DNA from: Croceivirga sp.
GTDB taxonomy: Bacteria > Bacteroidota > Bacteroidia > Flavobacteriales > Flavobacteriaceae
DNA: 64,000 nt
Direction of reading: 5' to 3'
Assembly: GCA_028281025.1 (NCBI GenBank)
Contig: JANQKR010000048.1
Span: 1-64,000, forward strand
The notes beneath the pieces were generated by a model. It did not search any database. It saw only the letters and a list, made by a program, of their open reading frames with translations, and had not been told where the DNA came from. Shown here in pieces: positions 47,671 to 55,834 of this stretch; within the stretch, counting starts at the first letter, position 1, and every line of letters starts with the position of its first letter. The translations under genes were made by a program, and so were the position numbers.

Positions 47671-49225
47671 AAACCTTCTTATAACTATTGGCATTACCGC
47701 CATTGTATTAGGCTGTGGACAGCAGGAAAAATCATCTGAATCAACTGAGGGATTGGGCAACGACTCCAAACCTAATGTTATTATATTTTATATTGATGAC
47801 TTGGGCTATGGCGATGTAGGAGCTTATGGTTCACAAGCAGTGTCAACACCCAATATTGATAAAATGGCTGCCAATGGACTTCGATTGACCGATGCACACA
47901 GCGGTTCGGCAACCTGTACGCCTTCTCGATATTCATTGCTTACGGGCACCTATGCATTTAGGAACGATGTATCGATCTTACCTGGTGATGCCCCGCTACT
48001 CATTGATCCGGAAATGCCCACACTGCCAAAAATGCTTCAGGAAGCGGGATATAAAACCGCAGTTGTTGGCAAATGGCACTTAGGGCTTGGCAGTGGCGAT
48101 ATAGATTGGAACAAAGAGGTTGCTCCAGGTCCCCGTGAAGTAGGTTTTGATTACAGTTTTTTGATTCCCGCAACGGGAGATAGGGTGCCCACGGTATATT
48201 TGGAGGACCAAAAAGTGGTCAATGCCGATCCCAATGATCCCATTGCGGTGAACTATGGAAAAGACTTGGGCGGCTACCCCAACGGAATCGACCGACCGGA
48301 CTTAAGATGGCAACAGGCGGATAAACAACACAGTGGTACTATTATTAATGGCATCAGCCGCATAGGATACATGAGTGGGGGAGAAAAGGCACTTTGGGTA
48401 GATGAGGACTTTCCCGAATTGTTGGTGAACAAGTGCAAAACGTTTATTTCGTCTGCCAAGAACGAACCCTTCTTTTTGTTCTTTTCCTACCATGATATCC
48501 ATGTGCCCAGAATGCCCAACGAACAGTTTAAGGGCTCTAGTAAAATGGGGCTTCGAGGGGATGTTATTGCCCAAATGGACTGGAGCACGGGTCAAATCAT
48601 GGACTTTTTAAAAGCTCATGGACTGGAGGAAAACACCTTGGTCATTTTTACCAGTGATAATGGCCCTGTTTTGAATGATGGGTACGAGGATGGATCCATG
48701 GACAAATTAGGTGATCATAAACCTGGTGGCCCGTTTTCGGGCGGAAAATACAGTGCCCTTGAGGCAGGAACCAGAGTGCCAACTATAGTGCATTGGCCCG
48801 GCAAAGTCAAAGAAGGTGTTTCCGGAGCACTCGTCTCCCAGACCGATTTCTACGCTTCCATTGCAAGTTTGGTCAACCATAAATTGAAAGACCAAGAAGC
48901 CATGGATAGTGAAAACGTAATGCCGGCCCTTTTGGGAACAAGTTTGGAGGGTAGGGAATTTCTGTTGGAAGAGTCTTTTACCCTGGGCTTGCGCCATAAG
49001 AACTGGAAATACATTCAGCCTACAAAAAAGGGAAGCCCCGGTTTTATTACGCACATCAAAAACATAAGAGCCGGGGGATCGGCAGAAGAGCAATTGTTCA
49101 ATCTGTCCAGGGATACCTCCGAACATAAGAACATTGCCCAAGATCATCCCAAAGTTGTGGCGGAAATGAAGGAAAAGCTTGACCTGATCATTGGTGACGA
49201 AAAATCAAATAACACCAAAAAGTAA
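47654..49225 (+). CDS. Formylglycine-dependent S1 sulfatase lipoprotein (5 of 5)
   Basis: 523 residues, the longest of the set, lipobox IVLGCGQQEKS. The signature is SATCTPSRYSLLTG (C88). The Asp pair is in VIIFYIDDLGYGDVG, the lysine in VVGKWHLGLGSGD, and the second pair in FTSDNGPVLNDGYED, followed by the HKPGGPFSGGKYSALEAGTR segment that marks a large bacterial arylsulfatase subgroup. A second ATG 3 bp in (47657) is an equal start. It is the last of the five sulfatase genes; a 117-bp gap then precedes the galactose genes, so an internal promoter or weak end could lie there, although no clear one is seen. Confidence 0.92.
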   Translation: MMGITKNLLITIGITAIVLGCGQQEKSSESTEGLGNDSKPNVIIFYIDDLGYGDVGAYGSQAVSTPNIDKMAANGLRLTDAHSGSATCTPSRYSLLTGTYAFRNDVSILPGDAPLLIDPEMPTLPKMLQEAGYKTAVVGKWHLGLGSGDIDWNKEVAPGPREVGFDYSFLIPATGDRVPTVYLEDQKVVNADPNDPIAVNYGKDLGGYPNGIDRPDLRWQQADKQHSGTIINGISRIGYMSGGEKALWVDEDFPELLVNKCKTFISSAKNEPFFLFFSYHDIHVPRMPNEQFKGSSKMGLRGDVIAQMDWSTGQIMDFLKAHGLEENTLVIFTSDNGPVLNDGYEDGSMDKLGDHKPGGPFSGGKYSALEAGTRVPTIVHWPGKVKEGVSGALVSQTDFYASIASLVNHKLKDQEAMDSENVMPALLGTSLEGREFLLEESFTLGLRHKNWKYIQPTKKGSPGFITHIKNIRAGGSAEEQLFNLSRDTSEHKNIAQDHPKVVAEMKEKLDLIIGDEKSNNTKK

Positions 49226-49342
49226 ATTGTGCATTGGCATTGTTTAGGCATCTGTTATCCTTGTTCCTTGCCAGTTAAAATTACCAATGGGAAAGCTAAA
49301 ACATGAAACCAGATTGTCTTTTTTAAAATTTGAATTTAATCC

Positions 49343-50440
49343 ATGAGTGCCGATTTAAAAACCATAAATTTTAATACTGTGGTGAATGACAAGAAGGTTG
49401 CTCTTTTTACCATTAGGAATTCCCATGGGCTCGAGGCCAAGTTTTCAAATTACGGACAGCATTTGATCGCACTTTGGGTACCGGACAAAGAAGGAAATAG
49501 GGAAGATGTGGTTTTGGGTTGCCCCTCAATAGATGATTACATGGATGAAAAAGCCCAATATTTGGGGGCTTTTATTGGTCGCTACGCAAATCGTATTTCA
49601 GAGGCTACATTTTTTATCGACAATACCATGTACCGACTTCAAAAGAATAATGGTAAAAACCATTTGCATGGAGGATACTTTGGTTTTAATAAAAAGGTAT
49701 GGGAGGCGGAACAAATTGATGATTCCAAAATACAATTCAATGGTATTTCAATGGATGGGGACCAAGGTTACCCCGGTAATCTTGAAACAAGGGTTGAATA
49801 TATGCTGACCGAGGACAATGCCCTTCAAATCGACTATTGGGCCCGTACGGACAAACCTACCCATGTCAACTTTACCAACCATTCATTTTTTAATTTAACG
49901 GGCAATACCAAGAACAATATACTTTCCCATGAATTGATCATTAATGCGGATTTTTACCATCCGGTAAACCAAAACCTTATCCCCAAAGGACTGGCCCAAA
50001 AAGTAAAAGGGACCCCCTTTGATTTTGGAACGGGTAAAAGGATTGGAAAGGATATTTTGAGTGAACACGACCAGATTGCGCTGTGCAAGGGTTATGATCA
50101 TAACTTTGTGTTGAGGAAAGAACCAAAAGACAAACATGGACTTCGTTTTGCAGCTAAGGTAACTGAACCAGAAAGTGGACGCGTACTTGATGTCTTTACG
50201 ACCGAACCAGGGCTTCAATTGTTTACCGGCAATTATTTTGATGGCAGCCTGCAGGGGAAATACGGAAAGGGATACAATCCGTATATTGGATTTTGTTTGG
50301 AAACACAGCATTTTCCGGACAGTCCCAACCGTCCGGATTTTCCCAAAACCCTGTTGCATCCAGACGGGGAATACCGTTCAACAACAATGTATCGGTTTTC
50401 AACAACCGCTGTTTCAGATAAGGACAAATCAAAGCATTAA
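49343..50440 (+). CDS. galM: Aldose 1-epimerase (galactose mutarotase)
   Basis: 365 residues, no signal peptide, so cytoplasmic. It has the mutarotase hallmarks: NHLHGG with H109, FTNHSFFNL with catalytic acid H180, DHNFVLR, and VFTTEPGLQLFTGNY with catalytic base E288. It converts beta-galactose from the galactosidase into the alpha anomer required by galactokinase. It stands first in the galactose block galM-galK-galT, with an 18-bp gap to galK. Placement in a sulfatase/GH2 operon supports galactose as the end product of the locus. Confidence 0.93.
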   Translation: MSADLKTINFNTVVNDKKVALFTIRNSHGLEAKFSNYGQHLIALWVPDKEGNREDVVLGCPSIDDYMDEKAQYLGAFIGRYANRISEATFFIDNTMYRLQKNNGKNHLHGGYFGFNKKVWEAEQIDDSKIQFNGISMDGDQGYPGNLETRVEYMLTEDNALQIDYWARTDKPTHVNFTNHSFFNLTGNTKNNILSHELIINADFYHPVNQNLIPKGLAQKVKGTPFDFGTGKRIGKDILSEHDQIALCKGYDHNFVLRKEPKDKHGLRFAAKVTEPESGRVLDVFTTEPGLQLFTGNYFDGSLQGKYGKGYNPYIGFCLETQHFPDSPNRPDFPKTLLHPDGEYRSTTMYRFSTTAVSDKDKSKH

Positions 50441-50457
50441 AAAAGACAATATCGAGA

Positions 50458-51603
50458 ATGAATGAAATAACCATAGCTTCTCCTGGCAGAATAAACTTGA
50501 TTGGAGAACATACCGATTACAATGATGGATATGTCTTGCCGGCCGCAATTGACAAATGCATCTACATGACCCTAAAAACCAATGGTACAAAAAGCAGATG
50601 TACCATAAGGAGTAAGGGTTTCGACAATATTTTGGTTGCCGATCTTTTTGATCTGAAACCTGGGACCGAAGGTTGGCATAATTATGTGCTGGGGGTTTTA
50701 AGTGAACTTCAGTTGCTAACTCAAAGTGTAAAGGGTTTTGACTGCGAGATGGAAACCAACGTTCCGGTTGGTTCCGGGGTGAGTTCATCCGCAGCCCTGG
50801 AATGCGGCCTGGCTTTTGGCTTGAATAAATTGTTTGAACTAGGTATTGATGACTGGGAGATAATCAAATTGGGGCAGCGTGCAGAGCACAATTTTGTGGG
50901 CACCCAATGTGGCATTATGGATCAATTTGCATCGGTGATGGGCAAAAAGGACCACGTTATGCTTTTGGACTGCCAATCACTGGATTACCATTACATTCCA
51001 GCCAAAATAAGCCCGTATGTGATTTTGATGCTCAACACCAATGTTACGCATAATCTTTCGACCAGTGGGTATAATACCAGACGGGAAGAAAGCGCATCGG
51101 GACTCAAAATCATTACCGAACACTTTGGAGTTAAAAATTCCTTTAGGAATATCACACTGGAAATGATCAATGAATGCAAGGAAGCACTGGGAAGTATTGG
51201 ATACAAAAGGTGTAGTTACGTCATTGAAGAAAACCAAAGGGTCTTGGAGGCTGCAGATGCGTTGAGGAACAACGATATGGCACATCTTGGGGAATTACTG
51301 TACCAATCCCACCAAGGACAGCGCGAAAAATACGAGGTAAGCTGTCCAGAGCTGGACTTTCTGGTTGAGTTGTCAAAATCGGAGAAGGAAATTTTAGGGG
51401 CCAGAATGATGGGCGGAGGTTTTGGCGGTTGCACCTTGAACCTTATCCATGAAAATAGCGTTGATGATTTTATCATCAGTGCTTCCAAAGCATACAAAAA
51501 ACGGTTCGGGATAGAACTTTCCCATTTTGTGACCGTACCCAGTCAGGGAACATCAATAATCAGGCAAACCAATGAAACTGGATCTAAACGAACATCCCCA
51601 TAG
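50458..51603 (+). CDS. galK: Galactokinase
   Basis: 381 residues of the GHMP kinase family. The galactokinase-specific N-terminal signature is PGRINLIGEHTDYNDGYVLP, the ATP-binding loop is PVGSGVSSSAAL (103-114), the catalytic base is D155 in GIMDQFASVMG, and the closing motif is RMMGGGFGGCTLNL. It phosphorylates alpha-galactose at C1 in the cytoplasm. Its end overlaps galT by 32 bp in another frame, so the two are translated together. Confidence 0.95.
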   Translation: MNEITIASPGRINLIGEHTDYNDGYVLPAAIDKCIYMTLKTNGTKSRCTIRSKGFDNILVADLFDLKPGTEGWHNYVLGVLSELQLLTQSVKGFDCEMETNVPVGSGVSSSAALECGLAFGLNKLFELGIDDWEIIKLGQRAEHNFVGTQCGIMDQFASVMGKKDHVMLLDCQSLDYHYIPAKISPYVILMLNTNVTHNLSTSGYNTRREESASGLKIITEHFGVKNSFRNITLEMINECKEALGSIGYKRCSYVIEENQRVLEAADALRNNDMAHLGELLYQSHQGQREKYEVSCPELDFLVELSKSEKEILGARMMGGGFGGCTLNLIHENSVDDFIISASKAYKKRFGIELSHFVTVPSQGTSIIRQTNETGSKRTSP

Positions 51604-52615
51604 GAGATACAACATATTGACAGGCGAGTGGGTCTTGGTCTCACCACATAGGACCAAGCGGCCATGGCAGGGAAAACAGGAAAAAACGACACCGAATGTT
51701 CGTCCCAAATACGATGAAAAATGTTACCTATGTCCAGGCAACGTGAGAGCTAATGGCAGTGCTAATCCAAAGTATACATCAGTTTACAGTTTTACCAACG
51801 ATTTCTCGGCATTGTTACATGACACCCCTACAACCGTAATCGAGGACGGACTTTTAAAAGCACAGGGTGAATGCGGGATTTGCAAGGTAATCTGTTTTTC
51901 GCCCGACCATTCGTTGACGCTTCCGTTGATGGAAATTTCAGCCATTGAAGAAGTTATTGGTATTTGGCAAAAAGAATATTTGGAATTGGGTTCGAAAAAG
52001 GAAATCAACCATGTCCAGATTTTTGAGAACAAGGGAGCCTTGATGGGATGCAGCAATCCACATCCACATGGACAGATTTGGGCGCAGCATTCCATTCCAC
52101 AGGAAGTTCAAAAAAAGACTACCCAGCAGATGAACCATTGGAATGCGTATGGAAGGAGTTTGCTTGGGGATTATCTCAATCAAGAAATGGGGAAAAAGGA
52201 ACGCATCATTTTTGAAGACGAACATTTTTTGGCCCTTGTTCCTTACTGGGCGGTTTGGCCCTACGAAGTTATGATTGCCCCCAAAAAGGCCTTTCAGCAC
52301 ATAGGACAACTCAACAAGGAAGGAAAGAAGGCTTTTGCGAGGGCCATAAAAACGGTGACCACGAAGTTTGATAACCTTTTTGAAACTTCCTTCCCTTATT
52401 CCATGGGAATTCACCAAGCCCCCACGGAAGGCAAGGATTATCCGGAATGGCATTTTCACATGTCTTTTTACCCTCCCTTGCTCCGTTCAGAAACGGTGAA
52501 AAAATTTATGGTGGGGTATGAGATGTTCGCAAATCCACAGCGCGATATTACTGCTGAAATGGCGGCAGCTACACTTAAAGGGCTTTCAAGTCAACATTAC
52601 ACCCAAAAAGCATAA
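51572..52615 (+). CDS. galT: Galactose-1-phosphate uridylyltransferase
   Basis: 347 residues. The start shows the family opening RRYNILTGEWVLVSPHRTKRPWQG, zinc ligands C51 and C54 in CYLCPG, and the active-site triad region NPHPHGQIW with nucleophile H166. WHFHMSFYPPLLRS near the C terminus is the second histidine-rich signature. It exchanges UMP between UDP-glucose and galactose-1-phosphate in the Leloir pathway. The start is inside galK (32-bp overlap), and the LacI regulator gene begins 6 bp after the stop. Confidence 0.95.
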   Translation: MKLDLNEHPHRRYNILTGEWVLVSPHRTKRPWQGKQEKTTPNVRPKYDEKCYLCPGNVRANGSANPKYTSVYSFTNDFSALLHDTPTTVIEDGLLKAQGECGICKVICFSPDHSLTLPLMEISAIEEVIGIWQKEYLELGSKKEINHVQIFENKGALMGCSNPHPHGQIWAQHSIPQEVQKKTTQQMNHWNAYGRSLLGDYLNQEMGKKERIIFEDEHFLALVPYWAVWPYEVMIAPKKAFQHIGQLNKEGKKAFARAIKTVTTKFDNLFETSFPYSMGIHQAPTEGKDYPEWHFHMSFYPPLLRSETVKKFMVGYEMFANPQRDITAEMAAATLKGLSSQHYTQKA

Positions 52616-52621
52616 GGTAAG

Positions 52622-53650
52622 ATGGCTACAATGACAACCATTAAAGATATGGCAGAAGTATTGCAGGTTTCAACATCGACCATTTCCAGAGCCCTGAGTG
52701 ATAGCCCCGAAATAAGTTCAAAGACCAAGGAAAGGGTTCGGGAAATGGCAAAAACCCTTGGGTATGTTCCCAATCACTATGCAAGAAGCCTAAAATCAAA
52801 GACAACTAAGACCATAGGCGTCGTTGTGCCCAATGTTATCGATGATTTTTTTGCCAAGGTATTGCACGGTATTGAAAAAGAGGCTTCAAAGTATGGCTTT
52901 ACCGTACTCATTACATTTTCAAACGATTCCAAAAAAAGTGAGTATAAAAATCTCCTTACCCTGATCAACCACAGTGTTGATGGCATTTTGATCTCATTTT
53001 CCAAAGAGATCCAAAAATTGGGGGATTATGGGAATATGTTGAAAATAATGGGCTATGGCATACCCATTGTCATGTTTGACCGTATTCATAAGGGACTTCC
53101 CTTTGATTCGGTCACCATCGATGACTTTGCAGGGTCTTATCGTGCAACAAAACACTTATATAATTCGGGGTGCCAAAGAATCGCCTTTTTATCACCGATA
53201 TCCAACACCAGTGTAGGGCGCTCCAGAAAAGAGGGCTACCTTTCGGCACTCAAACGTAAGGAAAACAACAGCCTCCCTTCCTTTTGCATTGAATTTGGAA
53301 GCTATAAAAAGTTCAAGGAACTGTTTTCAAATGTACTTAAAGCGCATAGGCTCGATGGTATTTTGGCAGCAGATGAACTGTCGGCCATTTATTCGCTGAA
53401 CACACTGCAACAGATGGGCTACGAGGTGCCAAGGGAGGTATCCGTAATTGGCTTTACCAATGGTCCAATGGCGCAGTCGGCAAACCCGACTTTAAGTGTG
53501 GTATCCCAACATGCGGAGAGGGTAGGTGCAAAATCCTTTCAAGTGCTGAAAAATCGGTTGACCAATAGTAGGGCAAAAACCAAAAACATAGTCATAGCTT
53601 CAGAATTATTGTTAAGAAATTCGACCAGGGCAATGTATTTAGAGGAATAA
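52622..53650 (+). CDS. LacI-family transcriptional regulator
   Basis: 342 residues. The N-terminal HTH and hinge (TIKDMAEVLQVSTSTISRAL, ~6-26, then PNHYARSLKSK) is followed by a periplasmic-binding-protein-like sensor domain (TIGVVVPNVIDDFFAKVLHG, ILAADELSAI, VIGFTNGP). It sits between galT and the formylglycine enzyme gene, within the run it probably controls, and may sense galactose or a phosphorylated intermediate. No palindromic operator of the classical type was located with certainty upstream of the run. It gives the locus a second control point beside the HTCS. Confidence 0.92.
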   Translation: MATMTTIKDMAEVLQVSTSTISRALSDSPEISSKTKERVREMAKTLGYVPNHYARSLKSKTTKTIGVVVPNVIDDFFAKVLHGIEKEASKYGFTVLITFSNDSKKSEYKNLLTLINHSVDGILISFSKEIQKLGDYGNMLKIMGYGIPIVMFDRIHKGLPFDSVTIDDFAGSYRATKHLYNSGCQRIAFLSPISNTSVGRSRKEGYLSALKRKENNSLPSFCIEFGSYKKFKELFSNVLKAHRLDGILAADELSAIYSLNTLQQMGYEVPREVSVIGFTNGPMAQSANPTLSVVSQHAERVGAKSFQVLKNRLTNSRAKTKNIVIASELLLRNSTRAMYLEE

Positions 53651-53682
53651 GCATCCAAATGGGTGAATCAAAGAAAAATAAA

Positions 53683-54792
53683 ATGTCAAAAACAAACCAT
53701 TTCCACGTGCTTTCACTTTTGATTGTTATCGTTTTGGGCTGTAACAAAAAACCAAAACAGACCGATCTTCAAAATGATGGCGATCAGAATCCTACGGTGG
53801 ATTTAATTGTAGCACTTCCTAAAAACATACAGGCGCCCAAGGGTATGGTCTGGATTCCGGGAGGAGAATTTTATCAAGGTGCGGTTCCTTCGGATACTAT
53901 GGCCATGAACCACGAAAAACCAAGACATAAAGTTGCTGTGGACGGTTTTTTTATGGATATACACGAGGTGACCAACAAGCAGTTTTCCGAATTTGTAAGA
54001 GCGACGGGCTACGTCACGGTTGCAGAACGCGAATTGGAATGGGCGGAAATGAAGAAACAACTTCCGCCAGGTACCAAAAAACCGCATGATTCCATTTTAC
54101 AACCGGGTTCACTCGTCTTTAAAAAAACAATGTCGAGTGTGCCCAATCTTTACGATTATTCACAATGGTGGCAATGGAAAATTGGTGCCAACTGGAAGCA
54201 TCCCAACGGACCAGGGAGTTCCATCAAGGGTAAGGAAAACCATCCTGTTGTTCAGATTGCCTACGAAGATGCCTTGGCCTATTGTAAATGGGTCGGGCGA
54301 AGGCTCCCCACTGAAGCTGAGTGGGAGTATGCCGCGCGGGGTGGTAGGGACAAATCCATCTTTTTTTGGGGAAATGATGTTGGACAACTCAATGCTCATG
54401 CCAACACCTGGGAGGGGGAATTTCCTGTAAAAAATACCGAGGAAGATGGTTTTGAACTAAGGGCCCCGGTAATGAGCTATCCATCCAATGATTTTGGATT
54501 ATATGACATGGCAGGAAATGTCTGGGAGTGGACAAACGATTGGTACAACATCGATTATTATAAAGGATTGGCAGAAAATGGGCAGACGGTCAACCCCAAA
54601 GGTGCCAATACCGCATATAATCCAAGCAATCCATTTCTGCAGGAAAAAATTATTAAGGGGGGATCTTTTTTATGTAGTGTTAGCTATTGTGCCAGCTATC
54701 GCATAAGTGCGAGAATGGCCACTAGCACGGATTCAGGTGCGGAACACTTGGGCTTCCGGACAGTAGTAGGATTGGAAAATCACAAAAAATAA
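53683..54792 (+). CDS. Lipoprotein formylglycine-generating enzyme (SUMF1/FGE family)
   Basis: 369 residues from ATG 53683, chosen over 53659 because the signal MSKTNHFHVLSLLIVIVLGC then has normal length and an A-rich leader (lipobox Cys20). The FGE-sulfatase domain starts at GMVWIPGGEFYQG and includes FMDIHEVTNKQFSEFV, RLPTEAEWEYAARGG and GNVWEWTNDW. In KGGSFLCSVSYCASYRISAR the two active cysteines of true FGEs are both present (C331, C336 by this numbering), and the ending EHLGFRTVV is typical. Many SUMF1-domain proteins lack these cysteines, so a genuine copper- and oxygen-dependent sulfatase-activating enzyme is likely. The lipid anchor puts it on the periplasmic side, with the five CxPSR sulfatases of the same operon as clients. 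Confidence 0.87.
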   Translation: MSKTNHFHVLSLLIVIVLGCNKKPKQTDLQNDGDQNPTVDLIVALPKNIQAPKGMVWIPGGEFYQGAVPSDTMAMNHEKPRHKVAVDGFFMDIHEVTNKQFSEFVRATGYVTVAERELEWAEMKKQLPPGTKKPHDSILQPGSLVFKKTMSSVPNLYDYSQWWQWKIGANWKHPNGPGSSIKGKENHPVVQIAYEDALAYCKWVGRRLPTEAEWEYAARGGRDKSIFFWGNDVGQLNAHANTWEGEFPVKNTEEDGFELRAPVMSYPSNDFGLYDMAGNVWEWTNDWYNIDYYKGLAENGQTVNPKGANTAYNPSNPFLQEKIIKGGSFLCSVSYCASYRISARMATSTDSGAEHLGFRTVVGLENHKK

Positions 54793-54797
54793 TTACC

Positions 54798-55820
54798 ATG
54801 ATATTAGTTACAGGAGGTCTTGGCTATATTGGATCACACACGGTTGTGGAGCTTTTGGAAGAAGGGTTCGAGGTTTTGGTGGTCGATGACCTCTCCAACT
54901 CCTCTTTGGACGTACTTAAGGGCATTGAACGTGCCTGTGGCAAACGTCCTCTTTTTGAATGCCTGAGCCTGAGCAACAGGATATCCGTAAAATCCCTTTT
55001 CCATAAATATCTGGATATCCAGGGCATTATCCATTTTGCGGCCTCCAAAGCCGTAGGCGAGAGTGTCTCAAAACCATTGGCATACTACGACAATAATCTT
55101 ACTTCCCTATTGTTTTTTCTCCAGGAAATGGAAGTCCGTAATCTTTCCATTCCCCTAATTTTCAGTTCCTCCTGTACTGTCTATGGTGAACCGGATACGT
55201 TGCCGATTACCGAACAGGCACCCATAAAAAAAGCAACATCCCCCTATGGGAACACGAAACAAATAGGAGAGGAAATCATATGGGATACCGTAAAAAGTAA
55301 CGAGAAATTGTCAGCGATAATATTGAGGTATTTCAACCCCATAGGAGCACACGACTCTTTGGAAATAGGGGAACTTCCCATCGGTATTCCCCAGAACCTT
55401 GTCCCATTCATTACGCAGACGGCTGTTGGACTACGGGATAAACTAATCGTATTTGGGGATGATTATCCCACTCGGGATGGCACGTGCATTAGGGATTATA
55501 TACATGTGGTTGACTTGGCCAAGGCACATCTGATAGCGCTCCAAAGGCTTATGGCACACAAAAACGAAGATCGATATGAAGTATTTAACCTGGGAACCGG
55601 CAAGGGAAATTCGGTTTTGGAGGTCATAAAGTGTTTTGAACGGGTATCTGGCATGAAATTGAATTATGAGTTAGGTGCGAGAAGGGAAGGGGATGTGGTA
55701 GCGGCTTATGCAGATGTCTCAAAAGCAAATGAACTCCTTAAATGGAACGCAATCCTAAGTCTTGATGACGCTATGGCATCTGCCTGGGAATGGGAACAAA
55801 AAATAAGAACCAACAACTAA
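54798..55820 (+). CDS. galE: UDP-glucose 4-epimerase
   Basis: 340 residues. NAD motif TGGLGYIGSH (5-14), SSSCTVYG (123-130), catalytic Y150 and K154 in YGNTK, and the family tract YFNPIGAH and GTCIRDYIHVVDLAKAH. It interconverts UDP-galactose and UDP-glucose, closing the Leloir cycle that galK and galT open. It is 5 bp from the formylglycine enzyme gene. The symporter gene follows after 14 bp. With this gene the locus has every enzyme needed to send galactose to UDP-glucose. Confidence 0.95.
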   Translation: MILVTGGLGYIGSHTVVELLEEGFEVLVVDDLSNSSLDVLKGIERACGKRPLFECLSLSNRISVKSLFHKYLDIQGIIHFAASKAVGESVSKPLAYYDNNLTSLLFFLQEMEVRNLSIPLIFSSSCTVYGEPDTLPITEQAPIKKATSPYGNTKQIGEEIIWDTVKSNEKLSAIILRYFNPIGAHDSLEIGELPIGIPQNLVPFITQTAVGLRDKLIVFGDDYPTRDGTCIRDYIHVVDLAKAHLIALQRLMAHKNEDRYEVFNLGTGKGNSVLEVIKCFERVSGMKLNYELGARREGDVVAAYADVSKANELLKWNAILSLDDAMASAWEWEQKIRTNN

Positions 55821-55834
55821 AAAGTAATCGTAGT

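Noticed and set aside
49226-49342. Promoter ahead of galM
   Set aside because: TAAAATTTG near 49325 has three instead of two bases between TA and TTTG and no TTG at a proper distance, so I did not call it.
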